Assembly: GCA_963666805.2 (NCBI GenBank)
Contig: CAXXWR010000007.1
Span: forward strand, 186,001 to 250,000
Reading direction: 5' to 3'
From: Fusibacter sp963666805
GTDB lineage: Bacteria > Bacillota > Clostridia > Peptostreptococcales > Acidaminobacteraceae
Length of the DNA: 64,000 nucleotides
Shown here: piece by piece, positions 1 to 8,751 of the stretch
Numbering within the stretch: position 1 is the stretch's first letter
Layout of the letters: each line of letters opens with the position of its first letter
Notes under the pieces: model-generated
Databases searched by the model: none
The model's input: only the letters and a program-made list of their open reading frames with translations
What the model was told of the DNA's origin: nothing
Program-made: the position numbers and the translations under genes

Positions 1-299
1 AGATCATCGACCACCCCTCCATCTTCATAGCACATCATTGTATAAATAACTTGATTAGGATTGAGCTTAGAGATGTCGTTTGTTACTAAGTATTGGACAA
101 ATTTCTGAGCTTCTGGGCCTTTAATGGTTACCTCACCCATATGAGAGACATCAAAAATACCTGCAGCCTGTCTTACCGCCTCATGTTCTTCTATAATGCC
201 TTCATACTGTACTGGTAATGCCCATCCTGCGAAATCAATGATTTTGCCACCTAGCGCTTTATGAGTTTCATAAAGGGGTGTTTGTTGAACTCTATCCAT
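1..299 (-). CDS. gcvT: Aminomethyltransferase GcvT (glycine cleavage T protein), 5' part only
   Basis: The first 99 or so codons are present; the gene runs off the left edge. The product begins MDRVQQTPLYETHKALGGKI and continues with the FAGWALPVQYEG and GIFDVSHMGEV segments typical of GcvT N-termini. The family transfers the methylene group of glycine-derived aminomethyl-lipoyl H protein to tetrahydrofolate, releasing ammonia, in the cytoplasm. The start at 299 is supported by an AGGAGGA ribosome-binding site about 8 bases upstream. A tandem glycine riboswitch with a terminator lies directly upstream, which independently supports a glycine-metabolism gene. Identity is confident; the C-terminal folate domain cannot be seen here. 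Confidence 0.93.
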   Translation of the reverse strand, partial: MDRVQQTPLYETHKALGGKIIDFAGWALPVQYEGIIEEHEAVRQAAGIFDVSHMGEVTIKGPEAQKFVQYLVTNDISKLNPNQVIYTMMCYEDGGVVDD

Positions 300-375
300 A
301 TCTTCCTCCTTGTGCACACATTTAATACACTCATTATTTACCCCAAAGTGGGTTGGCTATTCTATTATCAAGCAA

Positions 376-426
376 TAAAAAAGAGGTACATAAAGCGCAC
401 GACAAAACGACGCCTTATATACCTCT
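376..426 (-). terminator. Riboswitch-controlled intrinsic terminator before gcvT
   Basis: On the minus strand AGAGGTA (near 426) pairs with TACCTCT (near 382), enclosing a further GGCG/CGCT stem, and is followed by a run of T. The 5' arm shares bases with the closing part of the second glycine aptamer, so the two folds compete. Confidence 0.8.
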
Positions 427-690
427 GTTTCTTATACCTGAGATTATTTCACTACTATCAAAGCTTAACAGTCCATTTATTTTGCTACTTTAATATATGC
501 TTTTATGACCCGTTGTCTTTGTTAGAGTGTTTCCTTCGGTGCCTTTTTAAAAAAGGTCTCTCCAGAGTGCCATCCGATAATACTATGTGTGCCTGAGAGT
601 TTCTGAAGAACTCGGCAAGTCCTTTCATTGCTCCTTCGGCTATCTTTCTACAGATATCTCGCATTATCATCATCTGGGATATTTAGTTAT
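376..690 (-). promoter_or_regulatory. Tandem glycine riboswitch upstream of gcvT
   Basis: Read on the minus strand, two glycine-aptamer cores follow one another. The first has GCCGAAGGAGCAA (about 640-628) and AACTCTCAGGC (about 604-594). The second, after a short CTGGAGAGACC linker (about 567-557), has CACCGAAGGAA (about 542-532) and AATCTCAGGTA (about 450-440). A terminator hairpin at 376-426 follows at once, and its 5' arm overlaps the end of the second aptamer. This is the classic arrangement of an ON switch: glycine binding should disfavour the terminator and allow gcvT expression. The second aptamer has a longer and more AT-rich internal arm than the first. Outer boundaries are approximate. 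Confidence 0.9.
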
Positions 691-793
691 ACTCATATTG
701 TATTGGAGTATTCAGAATTTTTCAATGTCTTTTTATAAAAACAATGTATATTTTTTCTTTAACAAGTCAAAAAACATCTCATTTTATTCATAT

Positions 794-2488
794 TTATAAA
801 GCTTTATCGTCCACATGGTCTAAAAATGCAACGATATCAGGGACTACTGACTCTACTGTGCCCTTCACAAATGGGTTTTTAAGATTAGCCAATTCAACAA
901 GTTCTAAGAAAGGTTTAGATCCACCTGCGTTACAAAGTTTTAAATAATCCGACCAAGCACTTTCTCTGTCTTCATTAAATTTAACAAAAAATTGGAAAGC
1001 ACAAACTTGAGCTAAAGTATAGTCTATATAATAAAATGGATCAGTAAAAATATGACCTTGACGGAACCAAAAAGCACCTTTATCTAAAATTTGATTTTCA
1101 GCATAATTTCTATGCGGCAAATACTTGTGTTCTAGCTCACGCCATTTGGCTTTTCTTTCATCTGGTGACACGTTAGGATTTTCATAAACATAATGCTGAA
1201 ATTCATCAACGAGAACACCATAAGGTAAAAATAAAAGAGCTTCACTCAAATGATTAAATTTATACTTTTCTGTTTCATTTTCAAAGAAAAGTTCCATCCA
1301 AGGCCATGTGATAAACTCCATACTCATAGAATGAATTTCACAGGCTTCAAGTGTTGGATAATTGTATTCTGGAACTTCAAATTGACGGCTTTGATAACCT
1401 TGAAAAGCATGACCTGCCTCATGTGTTAAAACATCTACATCACCTGATGTTCCATTGAAATTGGAGAAGATAAAAGGGGCTTGATAGTCTGCTAAATAAG
1501 TACAGTACCCTCCGCCAGATTTACCTTTTTTAGCCACCAAATCCATAAGCTCATGGTCTAGCATAAAGTTAATAAACTCACCTGTTTCTGGTGACAATTC
1601 TTCATACATTTGCTTCCCTTTTTCAAGAATCCAGTCTGGATTACCTTTAGGCTTAGCATTTCCTGATTTAAAAGCAATGGGTTCATCATAGTAGTAAAGT
1701 GTTTCAAGACCAAGTCTTTCTCTTTGTCTCTCTTTAAGACGAGTCGCAATAGGAACAATATTGTCTAAAATCTGTTGTCTATAGCCTGCGACCATTTGAC
1801 TATCATATTCTGTTCGATTAAGACGCATGTAAGCAACTGGCACAAAATTATCATACCCAAGTTTTTGAGCAATTCGGTGACGCACTTTAACCATGCGGTC
1901 ATAAACGCTATCAAATGCGGCTTCATTTTCTAAGAAAAATTCTGAAACAGCTTCTTGAGAAGCTTTTCTCACTTCACGGTCTTCTGATTCATAATAAGGA
2001 GTCATTTGAGCCAAATTGCGTTCTTCACCATCAAACATGATTTTGGCTGAAGATCTCAATTTTGTATACTCACTCATTAAAGCATTTTCTTCTTTTAAGT
2101 CTGCTAAGATTTCATCTTTAAAGGTCTTAAGCGTCACACTTGCCAAATCAAATAATTGATGTCCAAAAGTTTCTTTAAGTGCTTCTTTATACGGTGATTG
2201 ATCCAATTTTCGATAAATTGCATTGGTTAATGCTTCAAATTCCGGTCTTACATCATCAAAATAGTCCGTTTCCTTTGAATAAAATGGATCTAATGTGTTA
2301 ATTGTAAATCGAATATCTACAATGACACCCATCGTATCAAAATGATTTCTAACTGCATTTATTTTTTTGAGTATCCCAATCTGTTCTTCAGCACTTGATG
2401 CCTTTTCAAATTCTGAAAGCAAGCTTTCTATTTCACTTTTAATCTGGTCCATATTGGGACGCTCATATTGATAATCTTTAAATTTCAT
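794..2488 (-). CDS. M3 family oligoendopeptidase (zinc metallopeptidase)
   Basis: A 564-residue cytoplasmic zinc peptidase of the thimet oligopeptidase/PepF class, which cuts short peptides. The HExxH zinc site is HEAGH at residues 356-360, inside VLTHEAGHAFQGY, with the third ligand expected in the EIHSMSMEF segment near residue 384. It belongs to a different M3 branch (shorter, with QGY after the HExxH) from the PepF at 59219-61000, so the window encodes two separate M3 enzymes. The start is supported by AAGGAGGG upstream and by a TATAAT box at 2519-2524 (minus strand). It stands alone between gcvT and the RND operon. Confidence 0.9.
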   Translation of the reverse strand: MKFKDYQYERPNMDQIKSEIESLLSEFEKASSAEEQIGILKKINAVRNHFDTMGVIVDIRFTINTLDPFYSKETDYFDDVRPEFEALTNAIYRKLDQSPYKEALKETFGHQLFDLASVTLKTFKDEILADLKEENALMSEYTKLRSSAKIMFDGEERNLAQMTPYYESEDREVRKASQEAVSEFFLENEAAFDSVYDRMVKVRHRIAQKLGYDNFVPVAYMRLNRTEYDSQMVAGYRQQILDNIVPIATRLKERQRERLGLETLYYYDEPIAFKSGNAKPKGNPDWILEKGKQMYEELSPETGEFINFMLDHELMDLVAKKGKSGGGYCTYLADYQAPFIFSNFNGTSGDVDVLTHEAGHAFQGYQSRQFEVPEYNYPTLEACEIHSMSMEFITWPWMELFFENETEKYKFNHLSEALLFLPYGVLVDEFQHYVYENPNVSPDERKAKWRELEHKYLPHRNYAENQILDKGAFWFRQGHIFTDPFYYIDYTLAQVCAFQFFVKFNEDRESAWSDYLKLCNAGGSKPFLELVELANLKNPFVKGTVESVVPDIVAFLDHVDDKAL

Positions 2489-2518
2489 TTTATCCCTCCT
2501 TAGTGATTATATGGTCTC

Positions 2519-2524
2519 ATTATA
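2519..2524 (-). promoter_or_regulatory. -10 box of the M3 peptidase gene
   Basis: The minus strand reads TATAAT, about 30 bases before the start codon. A matching -35 box is weak, so only the -10 is called. Confidence 0.45.
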
Positions 2525-2574
2525 CCATAATGATCGAAGTATATAATTTTTTTTATATGGTATATCTTAAACCG

Positions 2575-5500
2575 CTATTCACTCTCAGGATGACTCGCTT
2601 GATCTTTATGGTAGACCATCGAATAAACAAGTGGGACAAAAACCAAGGTCAATAACGTTGAAATCAATAGGCCCGACATAAGGGCAACTGCCATAGGTTT
2701 AAAAAGTTCACTATTGCTAAAGGCTAATGGAATCAGACCAATTACAGTTGTTATGGTTGATAAAATAATAGGTCTAAACCTAACTACAGACGCTTCCCGA
2801 CAAGCGGCATCAACTGACAAGCCTTGGTCACGTTTTCCATTAATGAAATCAAGTAAGACAATGGCATTGTTCACAACGATACCAATTAAACTGATAATCC
2901 CCAATAATGCTGTAAATGACAGCGGTTGTCCTACCATAAAGAGCCCAAATAAAGACCCCGCTGATGCAAGTGGTACTGTAAAAAGGATAATGAAAGGTTG
3001 CTTGAACGATTTAAATTGAATCATAAGAATGGTAAAAATGATAAGCAATGCTGCAATCGCTGCAATACCAAGATTTCCAAAATACTTAGTAATCATTTCA
3101 CTTTCACCATCAAACTCATAAGAAACGCCATTCAAATCAATCTCATTAAACCTTGATTTAAATGCTTGTTCCACATCGCTTCGACTAAAATTGGTAACAA
3201 CATCAGATGAGACGCGCACAGAATATTTTTTATCAAATCGCGTTATTGTTGGCGTTACCTCTTTAAGGTTAACCTGTGCCACATCTTTAACCAGTATTTT
3301 ATTTCCTGTGACCGAAGATTTAATCATCATATTTTCGATGTCTTCAATGCTATTGATATCTGATTTTACAACAATATCGTTTTCATTGCCATTGGCTCTC
3401 AAAGTGCTTGTCGCCCTACCACTTAAAGCAATGCTCACTTCATTTAATAAATCATACTTGGTAATGCCTAAATACGTTGCTTTCGCTTCATCAACATCAA
3501 TATTGAATTCATAAGTTTTCTTACTTAAGTCACTTCTAACATTTTTGCTGCCTTCAATGGACTCTAAAATATCAATGGCTTGGTCTGATGCCGCCTCAAT
3601 TGCTGTTAAGTCATCGCCAAAGAAACGAACATTGATAGGTGACCCTATTGGTTCAGCATATTCCAGTTCTTTAACAGTCGCTTCTCCACCGACAAGATGG
3701 CTATCAATTTTATTTTGAAGATATTCGAGATAAGGCGTATTCTTTTTAAATGGCGTTTGATCTAAATCAACCTTTAAGAGGATTTGAGCATTATCTGGAA
3801 TATCAGTAGTAATACTCATAGTTGTATAAAATTTAGGCAAACCACCACCAATTGCTGTTGTATAATACTTAATTCCCTTTTCTTGACTCAGTAGGTCTTC
3901 TATTTGATCTGTTACTTTTTTAGTATAGTCAATGTCTATGTTTTTATCGGCTTTGATATCAATGTACATCACATCTTTATCCGCTTTAGGAAAAAAGGTA
4001 ATGTCTGTAAAAATCAAAGAAGACGCTAATAAACCAATCATCAGAATGGCAATACCAAAAGACCTTTTTTTATGTTGTAATGCATGATTTAGCATCTTAT
4101 AGATAAAGGTATTTTCCATCTTCATTTTTTTAGAATGATGCTGTGGTTTAAAAAAGATATAAGCCATAGAAGGCGTCACAAATAGAGCAATCACATAAGA
4201 GGCCGCTAGAGCAAGGACGACAATAATCGGCAGCGACTTAACAAAATCACCAGCAAGCGATTCTAACATCATCAATGGTGAAAAGGCAGCCACAGTCGTC
4301 AAGGTCGACGATAAAACGGGAATACTAACTTCTTTTGCCCCGTCAACACACGCAGACAACTTATCATCACCCTTATCTAATTTTAACTGAATGGAATCAC
4401 TTACAACGATGGCATTATCCACTAACATCCCTAAAGCAACAATTAGAGCTGTAACTGAAATTTGATGAATAGAAATATTAAATAGTGGCAAAATCGCAAA
4501 TGTTGCCAGTATCGAAAGTGGAATTGCTAGAGAAACAATTATCGCATTTCTAGCCCCCATCCCTATGAATACGACTATAATCACCAGTACAATTCCCATT
4601 AAAAGGCTTCTAATAAACCCTGATATTGAATTTGAAACATCTTCTGGTTGAAAAACGACTTCATTAAAGTGAAGATTTTCCGGTAAATCTGATTTAATGT
4701 CATTGATTGATTTTCTAACGTCTTTACCAATCGTAATGACATTTCTTCCCTTTTCAAAATAACCAGTCAAAAGAATTGCTTTCTGTCCTTCATGAAGATA
4801 CTTGGCATTGGCTTGCTTATTTTCATAATAAACATGAGCAATATCCTTCAGTCGAATAACAGAACCATTATCTTGTGAAACTCCTATGATAAGGTTTTCA
4901 ATATCTTCAAGTTGATCAAAAGTACCATCAATAGTCAAATTAATTTTAGATTGACCATCATCAATTTTACCTGATGGAATTTCTAAATTTTGGCTCTGAA
5001 TCAGCTGTAGGATGTCTGAAAGTGAAAGGTTAAGGCGATTAAGGGATGCATAGTCTACATCGACACTCACTTGTTTTTCTACTTCACCAATCACTTCAAA
5101 TTTAGAAACCCCATCAATCTGTGATAATTCGTCTGTAATATTTTTGCCATAGTAACTAAGTGTTTCGTAGGAATAATTTTCACTACTTAAAGCAATCAAT
5201 ATCCCTGCTGTGTCTGCCAAATCAGTATTAACCTGTATATCATAAGCTTCAGAAGGCAATTCACTTTGCAAGTCATCCATTTTTCTGCGTAATTCATTAA
5301 AAGTTTTATCAACATCTACACCGTATTGATACTGAACTACAACCGTTGATACACTATTGTTTGAATAAGAATAACTTTCATTATATCCATCCATATTGGA
5401 GACTTCATCTTCAATTTTTCGGGTGACCAATTGCTCAACATTACTTTGAGACGCTCCTGGATATATCGTCGTAATAAGTGCCGCTTGCGGCGAAATATCT

Positions 5501-5607
5501 GGTGCTTCTTGCTTTGGCAAAATCTTATACGTATATAGACCAACAAGAATTACCAAAACAACAAAAAAGAACATGATTTTTCGATTTTCTATTACGCGTT
5601 TAATCAT
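2575..5607 (-). CDS. RND efflux transporter permease subunit
   Basis: A 1010-residue inner-membrane transporter of the HAE/AcrB superfamily. It has an N-terminal membrane segment (residues 8-29), a long extracytoplasmic porter domain, a first bundle of membrane helices around residues 335-520, a second porter domain and a second helix bundle in the last 170 residues. The conserved ALGMLVDNAIVV and GIVVNNAIVLLDF helices carry the acidic and asparagine positions expected of proton-coupled RND pumps. It is translationally linked to the adaptor upstream, whose gene overlaps it by 8 bases. RND pumps also occur in Gram-positive Clostridia, without an obvious outer-membrane channel; none is encoded here. 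The substrate is unknown; drugs, bile-like amphiphiles or lipids are all possible. Confidence 0.92.
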   Translation of the reverse strand: MIKRVIENRKIMFFFVVLVILVGLYTYKILPKQEAPDISPQAALITTIYPGASQSNVEQLVTRKIEDEVSNMDGYNESYSYSNNSVSTVVVQYQYGVDVDKTFNELRRKMDDLQSELPSEAYDIQVNTDLADTAGILIALSSENYSYETLSYYGKNITDELSQIDGVSKFEVIGEVEKQVSVDVDYASLNRLNLSLSDILQLIQSQNLEIPSGKIDDGQSKINLTIDGTFDQLEDIENLIIGVSQDNGSVIRLKDIAHVYYENKQANAKYLHEGQKAILLTGYFEKGRNVITIGKDVRKSINDIKSDLPENLHFNEVVFQPEDVSNSISGFIRSLLMGIVLVIIVVFIGMGARNAIIVSLAIPLSILATFAILPLFNISIHQISVTALIVALGMLVDNAIVVSDSIQLKLDKGDDKLSACVDGAKEVSIPVLSSTLTTVAAFSPLMMLESLAGDFVKSLPIIVVLALAASYVIALFVTPSMAYIFFKPQHHSKKMKMENTFIYKMLNHALQHKKRSFGIAILMIGLLASSLIFTDITFFPKADKDVMYIDIKADKNIDIDYTKKVTDQIEDLLSQEKGIKYYTTAIGGGLPKFYTTMSITTDIPDNAQILLKVDLDQTPFKKNTPYLEYLQNKIDSHLVGGEATVKELEYAEPIGSPINVRFFGDDLTAIEAASDQAIDILESIEGSKNVRSDLSKKTYEFNIDVDEAKATYLGITKYDLLNEVSIALSGRATSTLRANGNENDIVVKSDINSIEDIENMMIKSSVTGNKILVKDVAQVNLKEVTPTITRFDKKYSVRVSSDVVTNFSRSDVEQAFKSRFNEIDLNGVSYEFDGESEMITKYFGNLGIAAIAALLIIFTILMIQFKSFKQPFIILFTVPLASAGSLFGLFMVGQPLSFTALLGIISLIGIVVNNAIVLLDFINGKRDQGLSVDAACREASVVRFRPIILSTITTVIGLIPLAFSNSELFKPMAVALMSGLLISTLLTLVFVPLVYSMVYHKDQASHPESE

Positions 5608-6817
5608 TGTTTTCCCCTTGCTTCTCTACTACAATTTGACCATCTTTAAGTTGATTTACATTTTTAGTAATAAGTTGATCACCTTCTTTTATACCTTTTA
5701 CAACTGTATCATTGCCAATGATTTTTTCTCTTGTCACCACTTTTCGGACGACTTTATCACCTTCAAGAACAAAAACAAAATCTTCGCCATCATTTTGAAT
5801 CGTTTCAATGGGAACTACCATGGCTTCTTCCTGACCTACAATAATATTGAGATGAATAATTTCACCCACGAGCAAATCTTTTTGGTCTAAATTAGCTTCT
5901 ACTTCATAGAGGTGTGTTGCTGCATCTGGTACTTCTGCTAGTCTAGTAATTTTACCTGAAATAGTCCCTTCATCATTTCTTACTGGCATTCCTAAAGCCA
6001 CTTTTTTTAAATCAGAAGCTGTTAAACCCATTTTCACCACTTGTTGACGAGTTCTTAAAACGATTACAGGATAGCCTGCTGACACCATCTCATTGGGCTC
6101 ATAAGGTATTTGGACAACCGTTCCGTCAGTTGGTGCTTTTAATACACTGTCCACAAGCAACGATTTCTTATAATCATAATCTGTCTTAGCTGCTTCATAT
6201 TGCGCTTTTGCTGCTTCAATATCTGCGTTTTCAGCGCCATTAACTGCTTTTGTATACGTTTCTTTAGCTTGATTAAGCGTAATTTCTTTAACACTCACAT
6301 TCAACTGTAATTGATCCATTTGATCTTGACTGATAGCACCTATTGCTAGTAGCTGTTGACCTTTTTCATATTGACTCTGGGCATAATCATAATCTTTTTG
6401 TGCCTTATCAACATTACTTTTGGCATTATTTAAATCTTCTCCTCTTGTCCCATTTAATGCCTTATCATATTGTGCTTTTGCTGCCTTCATTTGACTTTCT
6501 GAGGCAGACACATTAAAGTTAATATCTTCTTGATCAAGTGTAGCGAGGACATCCCCCTTCTTCACTTGCTCACCTACCTGAACATTGATAGAATCCAGTT
6601 TATTACTCGATTTAAAACCTAATTTTTGCATACTTGATGCATCTACGATAGCAATATATTCAAGCTTGTCTTCAATATTTTTTGACTCAACCGTTATCGT
6701 TTCAACAGGCTTAATCACCTCAGATACTTGTACTGCTGGGCGCATTACTTTAATGCCGATTAATACTGCAAATACGATGACGATCAATACAATGATTGCA
6801 CCATTTCTTTTTGTCAT
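5600..6817 (-). CDS. RND efflux periplasmic-adaptor-like subunit
   Basis: A 405-residue membrane-fusion protein. One membrane anchor lies at residues 7-25, followed by the first half of a lipoyl domain (VQVGEQVKKGDVLATLD), a long coiled coil (residues 100-225, rich in Ala, Lys and Gln), the second lipoyl half (DSVLKAPTDGTVVQIPYEPNEMV) and beta-barrel domains to the end. Such proteins link an RND pump to the outside. It heads the two-gene operon with the permease and lies downstream of a TetR-type regulator gene on the same strand. The start has a good AGGAGG site, and an inverted repeat at 6844-6857 sits just upstream as a candidate operator. Confidence 0.9.
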   Translation of the reverse strand: MTKRNGAIIVLIVIVFAVLIGIKVMRPAVQVSEVIKPVETITVESKNIEDKLEYIAIVDASSMQKLGFKSSNKLDSINVQVGEQVKKGDVLATLDQEDINFNVSASESQMKAAKAQYDKALNGTRGEDLNNAKSNVDKAQKDYDYAQSQYEKGQQLLAIGAISQDQMDQLQLNVSVKEITLNQAKETYTKAVNGAENADIEAAKAQYEAAKTDYDYKKSLLVDSVLKAPTDGTVVQIPYEPNEMVSAGYPVIVLRTRQQVVKMGLTASDLKKVALGMPVRNDEGTISGKITRLAEVPDAATHLYEVEANLDQKDLLVGEIIHLNIIVGQEEAMVVPIETIQNDGEDFVFVLEGDKVVRKVVTREKIIGNDTVVKGIKEGDQLITKNVNQLKDGQIVVEKQGENND

Positions 6818-6843
6818 GTTTTCCTCCTAAAAAACGAATATCG

Positions 6844-6863
6844 TGAACGTTTGTTCATTATTG
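6844..6863. promoter_or_regulatory. Candidate TetR-family operator before the RND operon
   Basis: TGAAC-GTTT-GTTCA at 6844-6857 is a perfect 5-bp inverted repeat. The 13-base string TTGTTCATTATTG (6851-6863) recurs exactly at 7503-7515, over the transcription start region of the regulator gene. Sharing between two promoters of one locus supports a common repressor site. Confidence 0.55.
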
Positions 6864-6883
6864 GTGTCAAAAATAAGAATCTG

Positions 6884-7492
6884 CTAATCCAGATTCATTA
6901 ATCTTTGTTTAATCATACTAAAAGAAAAGGTCATAAAACGCTTGACTTCTTCTTCAACTTCTTCCATTTTACTTTCTTGAATAATAGTAATAAAGCCATA
7001 AATTAAGGCATTAGAAAAGGCTTTAGCAAAAATGCTATAGTCTATCTCTGTATCACCATAAACAGAAAATATGTGTTCATAAGTATCTACTAACATTTTT
7101 GAAAACATTTCAAAAGTCTCATGAAACTGTGCACTGCCAGTATCTTTTAAGACCATCAATACAGCATCCTTTTCCTTTTCAAATAGAATTCTAAATTGAT
7201 TATATCCCGTAAATACCATGAGCTCTTTTTCACTTACTTCATTTGCAGACAGTTGATCCATTAAATCATTTAAATTTTCTGTAATCTGTAAAACACCTAA
7301 ATAAAAGGGTTTAATGATTTCATCATATAGGGCACGTTTATTAGGAAAATATCGATACACATTTCCTACGGAAAGCCCTGCCCCTTTGGCAATATCTCGC
7401 ATAGTTGTCTGGTGATAACCATAACTTTTAAATAATTTAACTGCCGCTGTCACAATATTTAATTTAATTTCTTCTTTTAATGTTTGAGCCAT
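6884..7492 (-). CDS. TetR/AcrR family transcriptional regulator
   Basis: A 202-residue DNA-binding regulator with a typical TetR N-terminal helix-turn-helix (TTMRDIAKGAGLSVGNVYRYF) and a ligand-binding C-terminal half with no close signature. It should repress the RND operon directly downstream on the same strand and release it when a ligand binds. A longer reading frame starts at 7510, but that codon has no ribosome-binding site and overlaps a dyad; the ATG at 7492 has AAGGA seven bases upstream, so I chose it. A TATAAT at 7521-7526 and the dyad at 7505-7518 suggest autoregulation. Confidence 0.88.
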   Translation of the reverse strand: MAQTLKEEIKLNIVTAAVKLFKSYGYHQTTMRDIAKGAGLSVGNVYRYFPNKRALYDEIIKPFYLGVLQITENLNDLMDQLSANEVSEKELMVFTGYNQFRILFEKEKDAVLMVLKDTGSAQFHETFEMFSKMLVDTYEHIFSVYGDTEIDYSIFAKAFSNALIYGFITIIQESKMEEVEEEVKRFMTFSFSMIKQRLMNLD

Positions 7493-7504
7493 AAACGAAT
7501 CCTT

Positions 7505-7518
7505 GTTCATTATTGAAC
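7505..7518. promoter_or_regulatory. Candidate autoregulatory operator of the tetR-type gene
   Basis: GTTCA-TTAT-TGAAC is a perfect inverted repeat a few bases downstream of the minus-strand TATAAT at 7521-7526, so it should cover the transcription start. It shares 13 bases with the site before the RND operon. Confidence 0.55.
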
Positions 7519-7640
7519 ACTATTATAACGTATTACTTGTAAAAATGCTAGTGATTTTAAATAAACTTTTTTTTATCATCACATGGGTCTTTATATTTGA
7601 GTGAAAATGTGCTAAAATTTATACTGCAACAAATAAACAA

Positions 7641-7725
7641 GCGAGCGTGCTGGAATTGGCAGACAGGCATGTTTCAGGCACATGTGGTGAATACCGTGTG
7701 GGTTCGAGTCCCATCGCTCGCACCA
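7641..7725 (+). tRNA. tRNA-Leu (anticodon CAG)
   Basis: The acceptor stem GCGAGCG pairs with CGCTCGC, the T arm contains GGTTCGAGTCC, and the encoded CCA ends at 7725. The anticodon arm is CATGT-TTCAGGC-ACATG, placing CAG at 7675-7677, which reads CUG leucine codons. A long variable arm (around GTGGTGAATACCGTG) is as expected for leucine. A terminator follows at 7781-7820. Confidence 0.95.
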
Positions 7726-7780
7726 GAAGATTAAGTCAAACATAGATACAGGACTGAAAAACCAATATTGATGTAGACTG

Positions 7781-7820
7781 ACGAGGGTTTTGAATGAATA
7801 ATTCGAGACCCTCGTTTTTT
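7781..7820 (+). terminator. Intrinsic terminator after tRNA-Leu
   Basis: ACGAGGGT (7781-7788) pairs with ACCCTCGT (7808-7815), followed by a run of six T. Confidence 0.75.
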
Positions 7821-8073
7821 CATAGATTCACCTCGATTTTTAGCAAGAAAAAGGGATATTTTAAAGCAACTGTGTTCTTCGTAAATGAAAAACACAGTCA
7901 ATTTTTGGTCCGAGATAATAAAAGACTTATCGCCTCACTCACTGTTGAAAAATAAAAGTCTGTTCCACTTTCAGTTATTAAAGAATAAGTTACTGCTAAC
8001 TGTAGCCAATGAGTTGGTAATTGAGAAATAATTGAGATTTACAGACTAAGATAAATTATCCACCAGGAGGTTT
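7821..8073. other. Non-coding stretch between the tRNA terminator and the response regulator
   Basis: No coding region of credible length is visible. A stem-loop ACTGTGTT/AACACAGT lies at 7869-7898, followed by a short T-rich stretch; it may be a second terminator. The rest should hold the promoter of the two-component operon, but no clear -35/-10 pair stands out. Confidence 0.4.
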
Positions 8074-8751
8074 ATGATGCGAACAAAAATATTAATTGTA
8101 GATGATGAAGCTGATATCGTAGCTATGTTACAAGGCTTTTTTGAAAGTAAAAATTATGATGTGCTTACAGCAACCGATGGTGTAGAAGCCATTAAACAAT
8201 CCGAACGGCAGCCTGACATTATCTTGCTGGATATCAATATGCCACATTTAGATGGCCTGTCCGTCTGCGAACGGATCAGGAATTATGTATCCTGCCCTAT
8301 TTTGTTTCTCACCGCACGGATTGATGATACCGACAAAGTCAAAGGATTTGCAGTGGGAGGCGATGATTATATCCTAAAGCCTTTTTCTATTATTGAGTTA
8401 GATGCAAGAGTTGCAGCTCACCTGCGCAGGGAGAAACGACGAGGTATAGAAGCTAAAGTCAAGTTCGATGAAGGCTTTACCATTGACTATTCAGAGAGAT
8501 GTGTATACTACAATAAAGAGGTCATCCCATTCGTGAAAAAGGAATTTGATATTATCGCATTGTTGTCCCAAAATGCCGGACAGATTTTTGATAGAGAACG
8601 TATCTATGAACAGGTATGGGGATATGACGGTGAGGGTGACAGCAGTGTCATTTTTGAACATATACGGCGCATCCGGTCAAAATTAGCTGCTGCCAATTGC
8701 AGACCGTATATTGAAACAGTATGGGGGTGCGGTTATAAGTGGAAAAAATAA
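8074..8751 (+). CDS. OmpR-family response regulator
   Basis: A 225-residue two-component regulator. The receiver domain (residues 3-118) has the acidic pair D10-D11, the phospho-acceptor D53 in ILLDINMP, T80 and K102 in YILKPF. The C-terminal winged helix (about 130-225) ends with HIRRIRSKLAA and ETVWGCGYKW, typical of OmpR/PhoB DNA-binding domains. AGGAGG precedes ATG codons at 8074 and 8077; either may be used. The gene overlaps the histidine kinase by 13 bases and probably activates the ABC transporter genes that follow. Similar cassettes respond to cationic peptides, lantibiotics or bacitracin; this role is inferred from layout only. Confidence 0.92.
   Translation: MMRTKILIVDDEADIVAMLQGFFESKNYDVLTATDGVEAIKQSERQPDIILLDINMPHLDGLSVCERIRNYVSCPILFLTARIDDTDKVKGFAVGGDDYILKPFSIIELDARVAAHLRREKRRGIEAKVKFDEGFTIDYSERCVYYNKEVIPFVKKEFDIIALLSQNAGQIFDRERIYEQVWGYDGEGDSSVIFEHIRRIRSKLAAANCRPYIETVWGCGYKWKK

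Noticed and set aside
261..947. Short plus-strand open frames in the riboswitch and peptidase region
   Set aside because: They overlap a structured RNA and the opposite strand of the M3 peptidase gene; no ribosome-binding sites or protein-like composition.
5573..5890. Plus-strand 105-codon frame across the adaptor-permease junction
   Set aside because: Entirely inside real minus-strand genes; composition is that of an antisense shadow.
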